Source: Macrolepiota albuminosa | Lineage: Eukaryota; Basidiomycota; Agaricomycetes; Agaricales; Agaricaceae | DNA length: 64,000 nt | NCBI GenBank assembly: GCA_027475525.1 | Contig: JAMWFC010000020.1 | Span: 124,001 to 188,000 of the forward strand | Direction of reading: 5' to 3' | Shown: in pieces, positions 24,927-35,166 of the stretch | How the letters are laid out: every line of letters begins with the position of its first letter | Position numbering within the stretch: the stretch's first letter is position 1 | The notes under the pieces: generated by a model | What the model was told of the DNA's origin: nothing | Databases searched by the model: none | What the model saw: only the letters and a program-made list of their open reading frames with translations | Program-made: the position numbers and the translations under genes

Positions 24927-25215
24927 TGTAGTCCCAAAACCTCTATGTATACTATATAGACACGAGTACAGTGAGCCTCAGTGTTGAATGAAAGACGAAA
25001 GAAACAACTGATCATTACCTATATAGACACGAGTACAGTGCTATATAACGTAGTATAAGTTCATTAGAAAAGGAAAAATAAGCGTAGAGTAAAATACTTA
25101 CAGCCTCAGTGTTGAATGAAAGACGAAAGAAACAACTGAGGCTGCAAGTATGTAATTGACAGATAATAGAGCGTAGTTCACGTGATCGATCGGAAGCGCA
25201 GAAACAGACCTATCA
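24927..25215 (-). repeat. Copia-A 5' LTR with intron plus spliced exon copy
   Basis: Minus-strand LTR with ends TGATAGGTCT...ACTACA. It holds exon A (25139-25102), a 61-nt GT-AG intron (25101-25041), exon B (25040-25019), a 7-bp spacer, then A' (25011-24974) joined directly to B' (24973-24952). The A'B' copy equals A+B with the intron exactly absent. Confidence 0.8.
25041..25101 (-). other. LTR intron, Copia-A
   Basis: Minus strand: GTAAGTATTTTAC at the 5' end, a branch-like TTCTAATG, and TATATAG at the 3' end; 61 nt. Its precise absence from the adjacent A'B' copy (25011-24952) is the evidence that it is, or was, spliced. Confidence 0.7.
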
Positions 25216-25334
25216 GACTTGTCCTTCTCAAAGCTAATAGCTATGATGAAGACTGAGCAAACTAAAAGCGTACATGAATACATTTTGAAATACTAAAATT
25301 TCACAAGTCTTAGTACATTGTCACACTTACTCTA
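25216..25334. other. Spacer upstream of host-gene fragment
   Basis: Short AT-rich tract between Copia-A and the acceptor (cttactctag) of the following exon. May be intron sequence of the truncated host gene. Confidence 0.35.
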
Positions 25335-25662
25335 GAGACTCCAGAGACAAAACGCTTTCAACTACAAAAGTGGGATTCACCCTCACCACCGGTGTAGCAT
25401 GGATATTTGGCCTGATCGACGCCCAAAATCGAAGATATTTGAAGACAACTGAGATCAAAATCGATGTGACGAAGCAAGGTAATACGGAAAAAAATACTGA
25501 GCAGAGTCTTCGAGCATTGATGGCTCTTATGCTGATCTGGGTAAGTGGCAGCTTGATGTTCTGACCTTGAAAAAGTGTTGATTTCTGTTGTATAGGGCAC
25601 ACAGTCGGGCAACGTACTTGATACTATCATGACTGCTTTGGCATCATCTAGGCCATGTTAAC
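25335..25662 (+). pseudogene. 3' end of a host gene of unknown function, 5' part missing
   Basis: A clean reading frame follows a good acceptor (acttactctag, ending 25334): blocks KVGFTLTTGVAWIFGLIDAQ and RRYLKTTEIKIDVTKQ to LMALMLIW. It then splices through a 55-nt intron (donor gtaagtgg, acceptor ttgtatag) to GTQSGNVLDTIMTALASSRP and a TAA at about 25660. The start and 5' exons are not in the adjoining sequence because Copia-A lies there. I do not recognise the family; the first block is hydrophobic and might be membrane-associated. Confidence 0.4.
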
Positions 25663-25764
25663 TCAGTTGTAGAGAATAGTCAGAGTCGCGTGTAATAATT
25701 TTTCATAAAGCCTTAGATTAAAAGTTTTCAAACAGCTGATGACTCTTTCATATTCAAAAATTAT
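25663..25764. other. 3' flank of host-gene fragment
   Basis: AT-rich tract that may contain the 3' UTR of the fragment at 25335-25662. It ends at the AAAAG target site of Copia-B. Confidence 0.4.
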
Positions 25765-25769
25765 AAAAG

Positions 25770-26013
25770 TGTTGAAGCTGGCTATGTCAAAGGCACAGAC
25801 TAGCGCCCAAGAGAATGAGACAGTCATAACTAGAGTCTCGGTTCAGTAGTTGATGAAACTGTGTATTAAATGAATACGTGCCTAGAGTCTCGGTTCAGTA
25901 GTTGATGAAACTAAAGAATCGAAAGACTCCTGGGTGGAAAATAAACTACCTGGTAATCACGTGTTACTACTTACATAAGTGGGCTTTATGCACCTCAGAC
26001 TATAGTCGCAACA
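25770..26013 (-). repeat. Copia-B 3' LTR
   Basis: 244 bp; equals the 192-bp unit seen at the other end plus a 52-bp insertion that repeats 31 bp (gagtctcggttcagtagttg and neighbours at 25830 and 25882). The polypurine-type ggtgggag on the minus strand lies next to it at 26014-26021. Confidence 0.85.
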
Positions 26014-26041
26014 CTCCCACCTGACGGAATGCCCACAGGAG

Positions 26042-26973
26042 TCACAGAAGTTCGCTACGCGAGAACTCCCCCACTATACCCATCTTTCGACGAAGGTCAT
26101 CGACAGCATCGCGTTTGAGGGTCTTAGTCAATAGATCAGCGACCATGTCTTCTGTAGGAATGTAGATTGGTTTGAGCTTTCCGTCTTCAACAGCCTGGCG
26201 TAGCCAAAACCAGTGGTGGTCGAGGTGCTTGAGACGACCCATATGTTCTGGGTGTTTGGAAACCGAAATAGCAGATTAATTATCGATATAAAGGATCGAT
26301 GCAGCAGACTGGGGCATGCCGATGTCGGCGAGAACGTTCCGCAGCCAACACAACTCACGGCCTGTCTCACTGGCAGCTACGAATTCGGCTTCGGTGCTCG
26401 ACAGCGCAACAATAGTTTGCAGCTTCGACATCCAGCTAACAGCGCCACCGGCAACCATGAGCATGGAACCCGAAGTGGACCGTCCATTGTCAGGATTGCC
26501 TCCGTGGTCGGCGTCAGTGTAGGCGAGGAAAGGGGAAGATGACTGGGCGGCGGAGGCTGAGTATTCGATTTTGTAGTTGAGCGTACCCCGAATATAGCGC
26601 ATGAGGTGTTTGACTGCTTTCCAGTGGATTGGGCCAGGATTTGCATTGAAACGGCATAGCGCGCCAACGGAGAAAGTGATGTCCGGGCGTGTGCACATAG
26701 CGAGATATAGGAAAGCTCCAGTCGCTTGCACGTAAGGGATTGAGCACATCTCTTCGATTTCCTCAGGGGAAGATGGGCAACCAGCCTTGGAAAGGCGAAC
26801 GCCCGGGTCTAGGGGAGTGGCTACAGCTTTACAATCAAGCATATTGAAGCGGGAGAGGATTTCGATCGTGTAAGACTTTTGGTCGATCCACAGTTTGCGG
26901 TTAGGTCTGTCCCTGGTGACAACGACGCCCAGGAGACCGGTGGTGGGACCAAGGTGACGAAGTTTGAAATGCT
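26042..26973 (-). pseudogene. Copia-B RT C-terminus and RNase H
   Basis: The minus-strand continuation of the gag-pol frame after the Ty3 insertion: RT thumb (MLDCKAVATPLDPG), then RNase H with YTDADHGGNPDNGRSTSG, ALSSTEAEF and LYIDN, ending MVADLLTKTLKRD near 26100. One TAA (about 26275) replaces the Gln expected after the LYIDN block (CAA to TAA). Removing the Ty3 and one GCCGA joins ISELR to QHFKLRHLG in frame. Confidence 0.8.
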
Positions 26974-26978
26974 GCCGA

Positions 26979-27412
26979 TGTCACGACCCCTCCCCTCCGG
27001 GCCCACCCCGGGACACCCCCGGAACACCATCCGGGACCCTCCCTCCGACCCCACAGGACACGACCCCTCCCCTCCGGGCCCACCCCGGGACACCCCCGGA
27101 ACACCATCCGGGACCCTCCCTCCGACCCCACAGGACACACCCCACCATCACGACCGCCGACACCGCCATCAGCTGCCATCAGCCCCGATCAACGATCGGA
27201 TCATGCGACTCATTCCCAGCCATCACACATCACGCATCACGACTCCCCCCGCGTCAATTGATCGCGCACCCCACACGCGCGATCCCGGTATACAGTCCCT
27301 GCCCGCTACTCAATGACCCCCGGAACCCATCACAGACACCCCGGAATCCCAAGACCCGGTCCCGTAGTACTTATAGTGTAGTTCCTTGTTGTATTCGCTA
27401 GTCTTGATATTA
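26979..27412 (-). repeat. Ty3 left (3') LTR, truncated
   Basis: Matches the U5 side of the right LTR (38076 to about 38413) and stops at the sequence ctagtcttgatatta, where it meets an inverted LTR. 434 bp including the 77-bp duplication at 26982. Confidence 0.75.
26982..27135. repeat. 77-bp exact tandem duplication (Ty3 LTR end)
   Basis: Copies 26982-27058 and 27059-27135. The right LTR (38076) has a single copy. Confidence 0.9.
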
Positions 27413-27553
27413 TGTCAGGTTCCGCTGAGTCGGGGGCTTTCTGGGAAAGCAACGCCCTTACAATGCGGACTTGATCAGTCTTGATATTATGTCAGGTTCC
27501 GCTGAGTCGGGGGCTTTCTGGGAAAGCAACGCCCTTACAATGCGGACTTGATC
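27400..27553. repeat. 77-bp exact tandem duplication spanning the LTR head-to-head junction
   Basis: Copies 27400-27476 and 27477-27553. The unit contains the junction between the truncated and inverted LTRs at 27412/27413, so the junction itself sits at an assembly join. Confidence 0.9.
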
Positions 27554-28211
27554 TACGAATACTCGGGTGTCTGGAACTCCGGGGCTAGGACTCCGGGGTT
27601 CAAGACGAGGACAGGGGTAATCCCGGGATAGGGGATTAGAGTCCGGGGGTTTTGGGTTGGAGGTAACTGAGGTTAGAGGGGGTCGAGTCGCGAACCGGGG
27701 GTTCTAAGACGAGACCAAGTTAGTAAATCAAGAGTCGTGAAGTGCGTACCAAAACTTAGAGCACGTGAATACTTAGGCGTGCCAGTCGAAGCGTACCAAT
27801 CAAGGCGTACCAGTCAAGCAAAAGGGCACGCAAATAACCAAAGTAAAACAAGTAGCAGTGTAGGTAATATCAAGACTAGCGAATACAACAAGGAACTACA
27901 CTATAAGTACTACGGGACCGGGTCTCGGGATTCCGGGGTGTCTGTGATGGGTTCCGGGGGTCATTGAGTAGCAGGCAGGGACTGTATACCGGGATCGCGC
28001 GTGTGGGGCACGCGATCAATTGACGCGGGGGGAGTCGTGATGCGTGATGTGTGATGGCTGGGAACGAGTCGCGTGATCCGATCATTGATCGGGGCTGATG
28101 GCAGCTGATGGCGGTGTCGGCGGTCGTGATGGCGGGGCGTGTCCTGTGGGGTCGGAGGGAGGGTCCCAGATGGTGTTCCGGGAGTGGGCCCGGAGGGGAG
28201 GGGTCGTGACA
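27413..28211 (+). repeat. Ty3 LTR in inverted (plus) orientation
   Basis: Begins TGTCAGGTTCC and ends GTCGTGACA, then continues with the same leader (tcacccccccctcagcgcc and onward to ccgtgggac, about 28291) that follows the 5' LTR on the opposite strand at 38075-38002. It is therefore a complete 5' LTR plus leader facing right, opposite to the rest of the element. Confidence 0.75.
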
Positions 28212-28341
28212 TCACCCCCCCCTCAGCGCCGAGACCCTCCGAGGCGCGCGTAGCCGGTGGTTCGGACCGGGGTTCAACCGTGGGACCCGGCACCTGACTC
28301 GCCACGTATCGAAAAAAAAATTTTTACCGTCAAGTCCAAAC

Positions 28342-30052
28342 ATGTCGCGTACGCCGACCCATTCCCCGACGCCCCCCCAAACTAACGAGGTCGCGCCCCT
28401 CATGGCCTGGGAGGCCCAGGACACGCGATACCAAGCGCGCCTGGACCGGAAGCGTGTGGCGGCTCTCGCGCAACAACGTGAGTGCTTCCTGCGCCGCCCG
28501 TTTGTCGCTACTGACCTTCCTTTTTCAGAACAACACAACATTACTGCCCCGGAGGCGGGTCCCAGCCGGCTCCCGGAGCCTGTCCCTGGTGCAGGTCCCG
28601 GGGGTTCTTCAGGTGCCAGTTGTCCCGTGCCCACTTTTGCGCGGATGACCGTGCGTCCCCCCCCGTCCCCCTCCCCCTCCTTGCCCCAGGCTGGTCGCCC
28701 CTCGTTTCCGTCGCTCCGGGATGGCGGTGGGGGCCATTTCCGAGGTCCCGGAGGCCCAGCGCGTTGAGTGGGCCAGCGCGACGCAGGAGGCCTTCGAGGG
28801 GGCGTTGGTGAGGCCCCGGGGCCTGCCTCCCCATGCCTGGTGTATTAGCAACAGGCCAGTAAGTGACTTCATACCTCTGGTCCCGCGGCTAATCCGTCCT
28901 AGTGTCTCCACTGCGCGCGTCGTTCGGTGACGTGCTCGTTTGAGGTCCCGTCCGCCTCATCCCGGTGCGACACTTCCGTGTGCGAGGCCTGTCGCCTCAA
29001 TCACGAGCGATGTTCTGTTTTGGCCCTTTGGAGGGCGTATTGCGTCTCGCGGGAGCAGGGTTGGCTGTTGGGAGGGATCACCCGGAGGATGGGGGTAGAG
29101 GAGAGGGATTGGGTCGCGGGGGCAGCAGCGGTCCAGGAGGAGGCGCCGGGGGAGGCCCCTGGGGGTGGGGCAGGAGGGCGGGGGTTCGTCCGGGTGGGCG
29201 GCCGGGGCCGGCCCGTGGTCTTGATCACGCGCCGGATGACCCGGTCCGGTGCCCCAGGGCGGGAGCAACCTGAGGGGTGCCCAGACAAGGGGAAGTGGCG
29301 GGCGTTGCCTAGCCCTTCCCCAGGGCCCTCCAAGAGGGCGCGCTTGCCCCTGGAGACCCCACCTCCGGTTTCACCCCCGCGCCTGTCCCCAGCAACATTT
29401 TCCCCCCTGTCCGGGGGACTCCAGGCTGGCAAAGTCGGGGCCCTGCAGGAGCCGGAGCAGGGGGGCCATGGGGAGGGGGCGAGGGAGGAGGCGGTGGCCG
29501 GGCGGGATCTGGAGAAGGGTCGGGAGACGATGGCCCGGGACCTGGAGGAGGCTAGGGTCGCCCGGGGGGAAGCGGAGGCCGAGTTAGAGGCTCTGAGGGC
29601 GAGGCTTGAGCAGGGAGTGGGACTTCCGGGGGGTGAGGGGTTGGCGGAGGCCCTATGCTAGGACGTGGTGGTGGCCCGTATGGCCTCGTTAAGTGAGTCC
29701 TCCTATCCTCGGATTTGATTCCCCACTGACATTTCCAGGCTGGGCCCGAGAGCACCGCCTACTCTTGGACGGGGCGGCCGCGGCACTCGCGGCGCTGCAG
29801 GAGGGGCAGCGCCCTGAAGTGACGACTCCCGGGGTAGAACGGGGCCTCGACCTGCTGGGGCGGGTGGTGTCGGCACACCGGCAGAGGAACGTGCCCGCCC
29901 CCAGCTTCTGGTTCGAGAGAGTTCTGGACGAGGGTGAGTTGCTCCCGTCCTGGGAACAGTTGGCCGAGGAAGTATTGCGGGAGCACGGTCCGGAGGGGAT
30001 GGGGGAGGGGTTTCGAGGCTGGCCCGGGGAGGGAGGGAGCGAGGGTCGGTAA
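28342..30052 (+). CDS. Antisense Cys-cluster / coiled-coil gene carried by the Ty3 element
   Basis: ATG at 28342 (MSRTPTHSPTPPQTNEVAPL) follows the LTR leader. A GT-AG intron fits at about 28479-28529 (gtgagt...tttttcag). Later segments encode VPEAQRVEWASATQEAFEGA, a Cys cluster CDTSVCEACRLNHERC (about 28970-29020) after a second intron with donor gtaagtgac (28859), a basic region with RITR-type repeats, a Glu/Arg/Ala-rich coiled coil (about 29470-29630), and a C-terminal helical domain (AAAALAALQEGQRPE to SWEQLAEEVLREHG) ending at 30052. The exon chain is partly inferred. The Cys cluster suggests DNA or zinc binding. It lies opposite pol between the pol 3' end and the left LTR, where some plant Ty3 elements carry antisense ORFs. 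No known enzyme motif. Confidence 0.5.
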
Positions 30053-30304
30053 TTTTGTTGGTTCTTGTCTTGGCTCGTCTATAGGCTTGTGAAATATTGT
30101 ACTTGTAGCAAAATGTATATACTCAGTTGTCGTACTCAAAATGGTGTAAGTAAGGCGGCAGGGAAATGAGAAAGAGTACCTTGCCCAGAATCCGGGACAC
30201 TACTATGGGAAAGTACTAAAAGAGAGTAAGATCTAGAAAGGGAAAGCAGAAAGTATACATGGGAGTTGAATCCCTACTGAGCCCAGAGGCGGGGGTTACG
30301 CCTA
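30053..30304. other. Spacer between antisense gene and pol 3' end
   Basis: Convergent 3' ends meet here. Holds the 3' UTRs of both; I see no separate gene. Confidence 0.45.
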
Positions 30305-32991
30305 CTACTGCCGTCTGTGAGTCCTGCGCCCGGGAAGGTCGTCTCCCGGGTGCCGTTGTTGGAAGTTCCGGAGTTTGTCGAGGGCGCCTTCGAGGTTTCG
30401 ACGCGGTTCCCAGGTGTCGTCTTCCGGGCCGTATCCCTTCCACCGTACGAGGAAGTGGGGTCGTCCACGAATGTTCCGGGAGTCAAGGATGTCTTCAACT
30501 TCGTAGTGGTACTCGTCCTCGACCTCGACCGGGGGAGGGGGCTCGGGGCGCCGTTCGGGGAAAGGATCCGGGGGGTGTCGTTCCAGGAGGCGGACGTGGA
30601 ATACTGGGTGCAGACCTTTTAGTCCCGGGGGGAGCTCGATCTTGTAGGCATGGGATGAGACCTTCTTCAATATTTTGAACGGGCCGAGACGCTTGTGATC
30701 GAGTTTTGGGGAGGGCCGGCAGGTGCGGAGATGTCGTCGATCTAGCCATACCTTTTCCCCGGGGGTCCAGTCGGGGGTGTCTTCCCGTTTCCTGTCGGCG
30801 TGCTTCACGTAGGCCTGGTTCGCGGTGTCGATCTCTTCCCGGAGAAACTCGTGAAGGGATTGAAGATCCCGGGCGACCTCATGGACGGCGTGCGACGGGA
30901 TGTCCCGGAGTGAGAGTGTCAGTCGAGGGTGGTATCCCTTGTTGGCAAAGAAGGGGGATACCCTGGTGGCAGAGTGCGGCGTGTTGTTGTAGGTAAACTC
31001 GGCCAGGGGGAGCTCGGCGCGCCAGTCGTCCTGCAAGTAGTTGACGTACAGTCGGAGGTACTGCTCGAGAGACTGGTTGACCCTTTCGGTTTGGCCGTCG
31101 GTTTCGGGGTGGTAGGCGGTAGAGAGGTTAGTTTTTACTTCAAGTGCCTTACACAGGGAAGTCCAAAACTTGGACACGAAGAGAGGGCCACGGTCGGAGA
31201 CGATGTCGTCCGGGAGTCCATGTTTGGCGAAGACGTGCTCGAGGAACAGCCGGGCAAAGTCCGGGGCGGTGTCCATGGTGTGGCAGGGTAGGAAGATGCC
31301 CTGTTTGGTTAGCCTACACACGACGACGAGAATGGCATCGAACTCTTCAGATTCCGGGAGTTCGACGATGTGGTCCAGGGATATGGACGACCAGGGGCGT
31401 CGTCCGACTAGCAGGGGTTTCAGGAGTCCGTATGGTCGGTGTCGGGGGACCTTGGCCCGGAGGCAGGGTTCACATGATTGAATGTAGCGGGTCATGTCCT
31501 TCTTCAACCCTGGCCAAAAGTAAGTCCGGGAGATCAGCTGGAGAGTCTTACGTATCCCAGGGTGTCCCCGGAGCTTGTGATTGTGGTGTTGATGGAGGAC
31601 ATCGTAGCGGAGTCGGGCGTGATCCAGGACATAGATGCGGCCATCCCGGAGGAGGAGTTTTTCGTCGGGGGACAAGGAGAAGGCGGGGTCCCGGTCGGTT
31701 CTGTCGGAAGAGTTTTGGAGGTCATGATCGGTGAAGTACTTCTCTCGGGGAGCGCGACGGATCTGGTTCAGGGTTCCTTCGTCGTTTAAGATCAGTACGG
31801 CATTCAGATATTCGGGAGGGATCACCACACAATGATTGAACGCATTGCGTTCCGCCTCAAATGACTTCTTGGGATAGACGTCCGGTCGACGGGTGAGGGC
31901 ATCAGGCTTGGCGCCAAGTCGTCCCGGGCGGTACTGGATCGTGAAGTTGTATTCCGAGAGGATCTTGGACCATTGGGCCTGTCGTCGACTGAGTTGCTTG
32001 GTCGTGGTGAAGTACTGCAGGTTATTATGATCCGAATAGACCTGGATCCGGTGCCGGGCTCCCTCGAGGTAGGCCCGCCATTGCTTGAAGGCTTCGACGA
32101 TGGCGAGGAGTTCCTTGTCGTAAATGTCGTAGTTGAGCTTGGCGTCGATCATGGACCGGGTGTAGAAAGCGACTGGCCGGGGCTCCCCACCGTCAGACTC
32201 CATCTGTGAGAGGATCCTGGCGATGGCGTAGTCGGACGTGTCACATTCCAGGATGATCGGGAGGGCCGGGTCGTAGTGCCGGAGTACCGGGGCGACTGTG
32301 AAAGCCTCCTTGAGCAGGTTAAAGACGCTCTGGCACTTACTGTCCCAGTTCCAGGCGATGTCCTTACACGTGAGCCGGTTGAGGGGTTTCGTGATCCCGG
32401 AGTAGTTGTCTATAAACCTCCGGTAGAAGTTAGCGAAACCCAGGAAGGACTGTACTTCCTTGACGTTCTGGGGCTGCAGCCAGTTGACGATGGCCTCGAC
32501 CTTGTGGGGGTCCATGCGAACGCCGTTCGGAGATACGATGACGCCAAGATACTCAACCTCTTCCGTATGGAATGAACACTTCTCGGGCTTGGCGTGGGGG
32601 TTATGCTCCCGGAGGCGTTCGAGGACTTGCCGGACATGCTTCTGGTGATCCTCCGGGGAGTCGGAGTAAATGAGGATGTCGTCCAGGTAGACAATCACGA
32701 AGACGTCGCTCATGTCGTGGAAGATGTCGTTCATGAAGTATTGGAACGTGGCGGGGGAGTTAGTCATTCTGAAAGGCATCACAAGGTACTCAAACAGACC
32801 ATACCGCATGCGGAACGCGGTTTTCCACTCGTGTCCTGGGGCGATGCGGACGTTGTTGTAACCGGAGCGGAGGTCGATCTTTGTGTAGACCTTGGCGCTG
32901 CGGAGTCGATCGACCAGGTCACCGATGAGCGGGAGCGGGTAGCGGTTCTTCTTGGTGATCTTATTGAGTCCCCGGTAGTCGACACAGAGTT

Positions 32992-33145
32992 GGAGCGAGC
33001 CGTCCTTCTTCTTGGCAAATAGAACCGGGGCTCCGGCGGCGGAGGCGGAGGGTCGGATGAATCCCTTAGGAGCGAGCCGTCCTTCTTCTTGGCAAATAGA
33101 ACCGGGGCTCCGGCGGCGGAGGCGGAGGGTCGGATGAATCCCTTA
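32992..33145. repeat. 77-bp exact tandem duplication (Ty3 RT)
   Basis: Copies 32992-33068 and 33069-33145. Breaks the RT frame just after KKKDGSL; the frame would continue if one unit were absent. Confidence 0.9.
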
Positions 33146-33193
33146 CCGAGCATCTCGTCGAGGTAGTCCTTGAGAGCCCGGAGTTCGACCTCC

Positions 33194-33347
33194 GACATGT
33201 TGTAGACCTTGCCGAAAGGGGGGGTGGCTCCTTCCTCGAGGTCGATGGTGTGATCATAGGGGCGATGAGGGACATGTTGTAGACCTTGCCGAAAGGGGGG
33301 GTGGCTCCTTCCTCGAGGTCGATGGTGTGATCATAGGGGCGATGAGG
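33194..33347. repeat. 77-bp exact tandem duplication (upstream of Ty3 RT)
   Basis: Copies 33194-33270 and 33271-33347. Breaks the frame at FGKVYNMS. Confidence 0.9.
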
Positions 33348-34105
33348 GGGGACCTCCTTGGCGTCTCCTTCGGAGAATACGTCAGCGAACTCGTGATATT
33401 CTGGGGGAACTACTTCTCGGAGGATTTGCTCCTCGGTTTTCTGTTCCGGAGGGATAGCGTCCCCTCGTAGGTGTTCTTCCAGGAGAGAGGGCGAGGTGTG
33501 TAGCTGAAATGTGGGAGTCCCATCCCTCATGAGGCGGGCGAAGGGGGCGGCCCCGATGATCCTAATGTCGAGTGCGCTCGGATCGATCAGGGTCGCGGAA
33601 GCATCGGCCGGAGCGGGTGTGACGCGTGTCTGAGACCGGCAGGGGTAGTTCGGCCCCTTGTACTTGTTCCAAGGAATATTTGGAGGTCGATCAGGGGCCT
33701 TGCGGTCTCGGACAGGCGTGGGGGGTGCGGCAGTCGTCCCGGGGGTGTCGGGCGTCGGGTCGTTCCCTAGGGCCCGGAGGTGCACGGCGGTCGAGGGGTG
33801 GTCTTCGGGTCCTGGGAAGGTCATGGTGAGCGTCCTCCAATCGATGTCGGGGTTCGTGTCGCGCAGCCAGGGTAGTCCCAGCACCATCAGGGTCGATTCG
33901 TGAAGTCGCGTGACCAGGAAGTCGGAGGTGAACTGGTAGTCGTTGTCAAGGGTCACGCGCCCCAAGTGAGACCTCTGGATGGGGCTGGAGGAGGAGGGGG
34001 TGCCGTCGAGGCGCTGCAGGCGGAGGGGTTGGTCGAGGGAGTCGTGGGGGAGGTCGAGAGCGTCGCTGATGAAAACTCCGGTGGCTCCGCTGTCGATGAG
34101 GGCCA

Positions 34106-34259
34106 ATACCGGTCCTGGGGCGCCGTCCAACCTGGCATTGATGACGAAGGATCGGGATGAACGAGACTGGAGTCCGGGGGGTATACCGGTCCTGGGGCGC
34201 CGTCCAACCTGGCATTGATGACGAAGGATCGGGATGAACGAGACTGGAGTCCGGGGGGT
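34106..34259. repeat. 77-bp exact tandem duplication (Ty3 second protease motif)
   Basis: Copies 34106-34182 and 34183-34259, just before the DSGATGVF codons. Confidence 0.9.
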
Positions 34260-34860
34260 GGTGGGGGCCCGTCCTTCGGGGTAGGGTCGGGGGAGTGGGG
34301 GATGTCGAAGGGGAGTTGCTGGTCGTCGGGCGTCGGGTCCCGGGTCAGGCGAAGGGTAAGATGTTGCCAATCAATGCGGGGATTGGTGTCTTGGAGCCAC
34401 GGGAGTCCTAGGACCAGGGGTGCGGAAGGGTGGAGTTTGGTTATCAACATCCGGAGGGTGTGAGTCTGTCCGTTGGCGAAAGTAATGGGCATACACACAC
34501 GGAAGGGTGGAGTTTGGTTATCAACATCCGGAGGGTGTGAGTCTGTCCGTTGGCGAAAGTAATGGGCATACACACAAAATGAGTGATGTCCCCCGCCGCC
34601 GGGGGGTGGTGGGGGCCCGTCCTTCGGGGTAGGGTCGGGGGAGTGGGGGATGTCGAAGGGGAGTTGCTGGTCGTCGGGCGTCGGGTCCCGGGTCAGGCGA
34701 AGGGTAAGATGTTGCCAATCAATGCGGGGATTGGTGTCTTGGAGCCACGGGAGTCCTAGGACCAGGGGTGCGGAAGGGTGGAGTTTGGTTATCAACATCC
34801 GGAGGGTGTGAGTCTGTCCGTTGGCGAAAGTAATGGGCATACACACAAAATGAGTGATGT
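34251..34860. repeat. 348-bp-period tandem duplication in Ty3 pol (271 bp plus a 77-bp unit)
   Basis: Sequence from ccggggggtggtggggg at 34251 recurs at 34599. Subtracting the nested 77-bp duplication leaves a 271-bp unit, which is not a multiple of 3. It covers the segment LRMLITKLHPS to SPDPTPKDG of the first protease-like domain. Confidence 0.75.
34423..34576. repeat. 77-bp exact tandem duplication (Ty3 first protease region)
   Basis: Copies 34423-34499 and 34500-34576, inside the first unit of the larger 271-bp duplication. Confidence 0.9.
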
Positions 34861-35166
34861 CCCCCGCCGTAGAGGCGTCTCCGTCGAAGAGGCAGAGCCG
34901 TACCGGGACCGGGAGCCGCTGGGCGGGTTCCGGGGCGGAGGTAGACCATGCTTCATCAATGAAGTTGTCGGTGGCGCCACTGTCGACGAGGGTGTTGAGG
35001 GGAGTTCCGGAGGGGGTGAGGCGGGTTTTGAGGAGGAGGGAGTGCGAAGAGTGGGAGGGTAGATAAGCCGTGAGGGTGTCCTGTATGAGTGTCGTAGAGC
35101 GAAGATGTGAGACCGGGGCGGAGAAGACGTCGGGGTCGATTCCGCGATTTAGGGCGTCTTCCGGGT

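Larger units (their letters stand above)
12891..25215 (-). mobile_element. Copia-A: decayed Ty1/copia retrotransposon
   Basis: LTRs of 272 bp (12891-13162) and 289 bp (24927-25215) have TG...CA ends and enclose, on the minus strand, gag with a zinc knuckle, protease, integrase, RT and RNase H remnants in Ty1/copia order. The primer-binding site on the minus strand is GGTTATGGGCC, next to the right (5') LTR, complementary to an initiator-tRNA anticodon region as in copia. No clear 5-bp target duplication remains. A CACTA-type element occupies 16623-22835 inside the protease. Confidence 0.8.
30305..35166 (-). pseudogene. Ty3 pol: protease(s), RT, RNase H, integrase, chromodomain
   Basis: Order on the minus strand: a first DSGATDNF motif (about 34980) with [17 protein letters not shown]; a second DSGATGVF (about 34100) with [20 protein letters not shown] with [18 protein letters not shown] and [11 protein letters not shown] (about 32690-32650); RNase H with ECDTSDYA; integrase zinc finger (HxxxH...CEPC, about 31560-31470) and D,D,E core ([25 protein letters not shown]); and a chromodomain ([10 protein letters not shown] to [16 protein letters not shown], about 30500-30400). 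The last 834 codons are open. Upstream breaks coincide with the 77-bp duplications at 32992, 33194, 34106 and 34423, so the gene may be intact in the real genome. Pol is in the -1 frame relative to gag. The chromodomain would direct insertion to modified chromatin. Confidence 0.85.
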
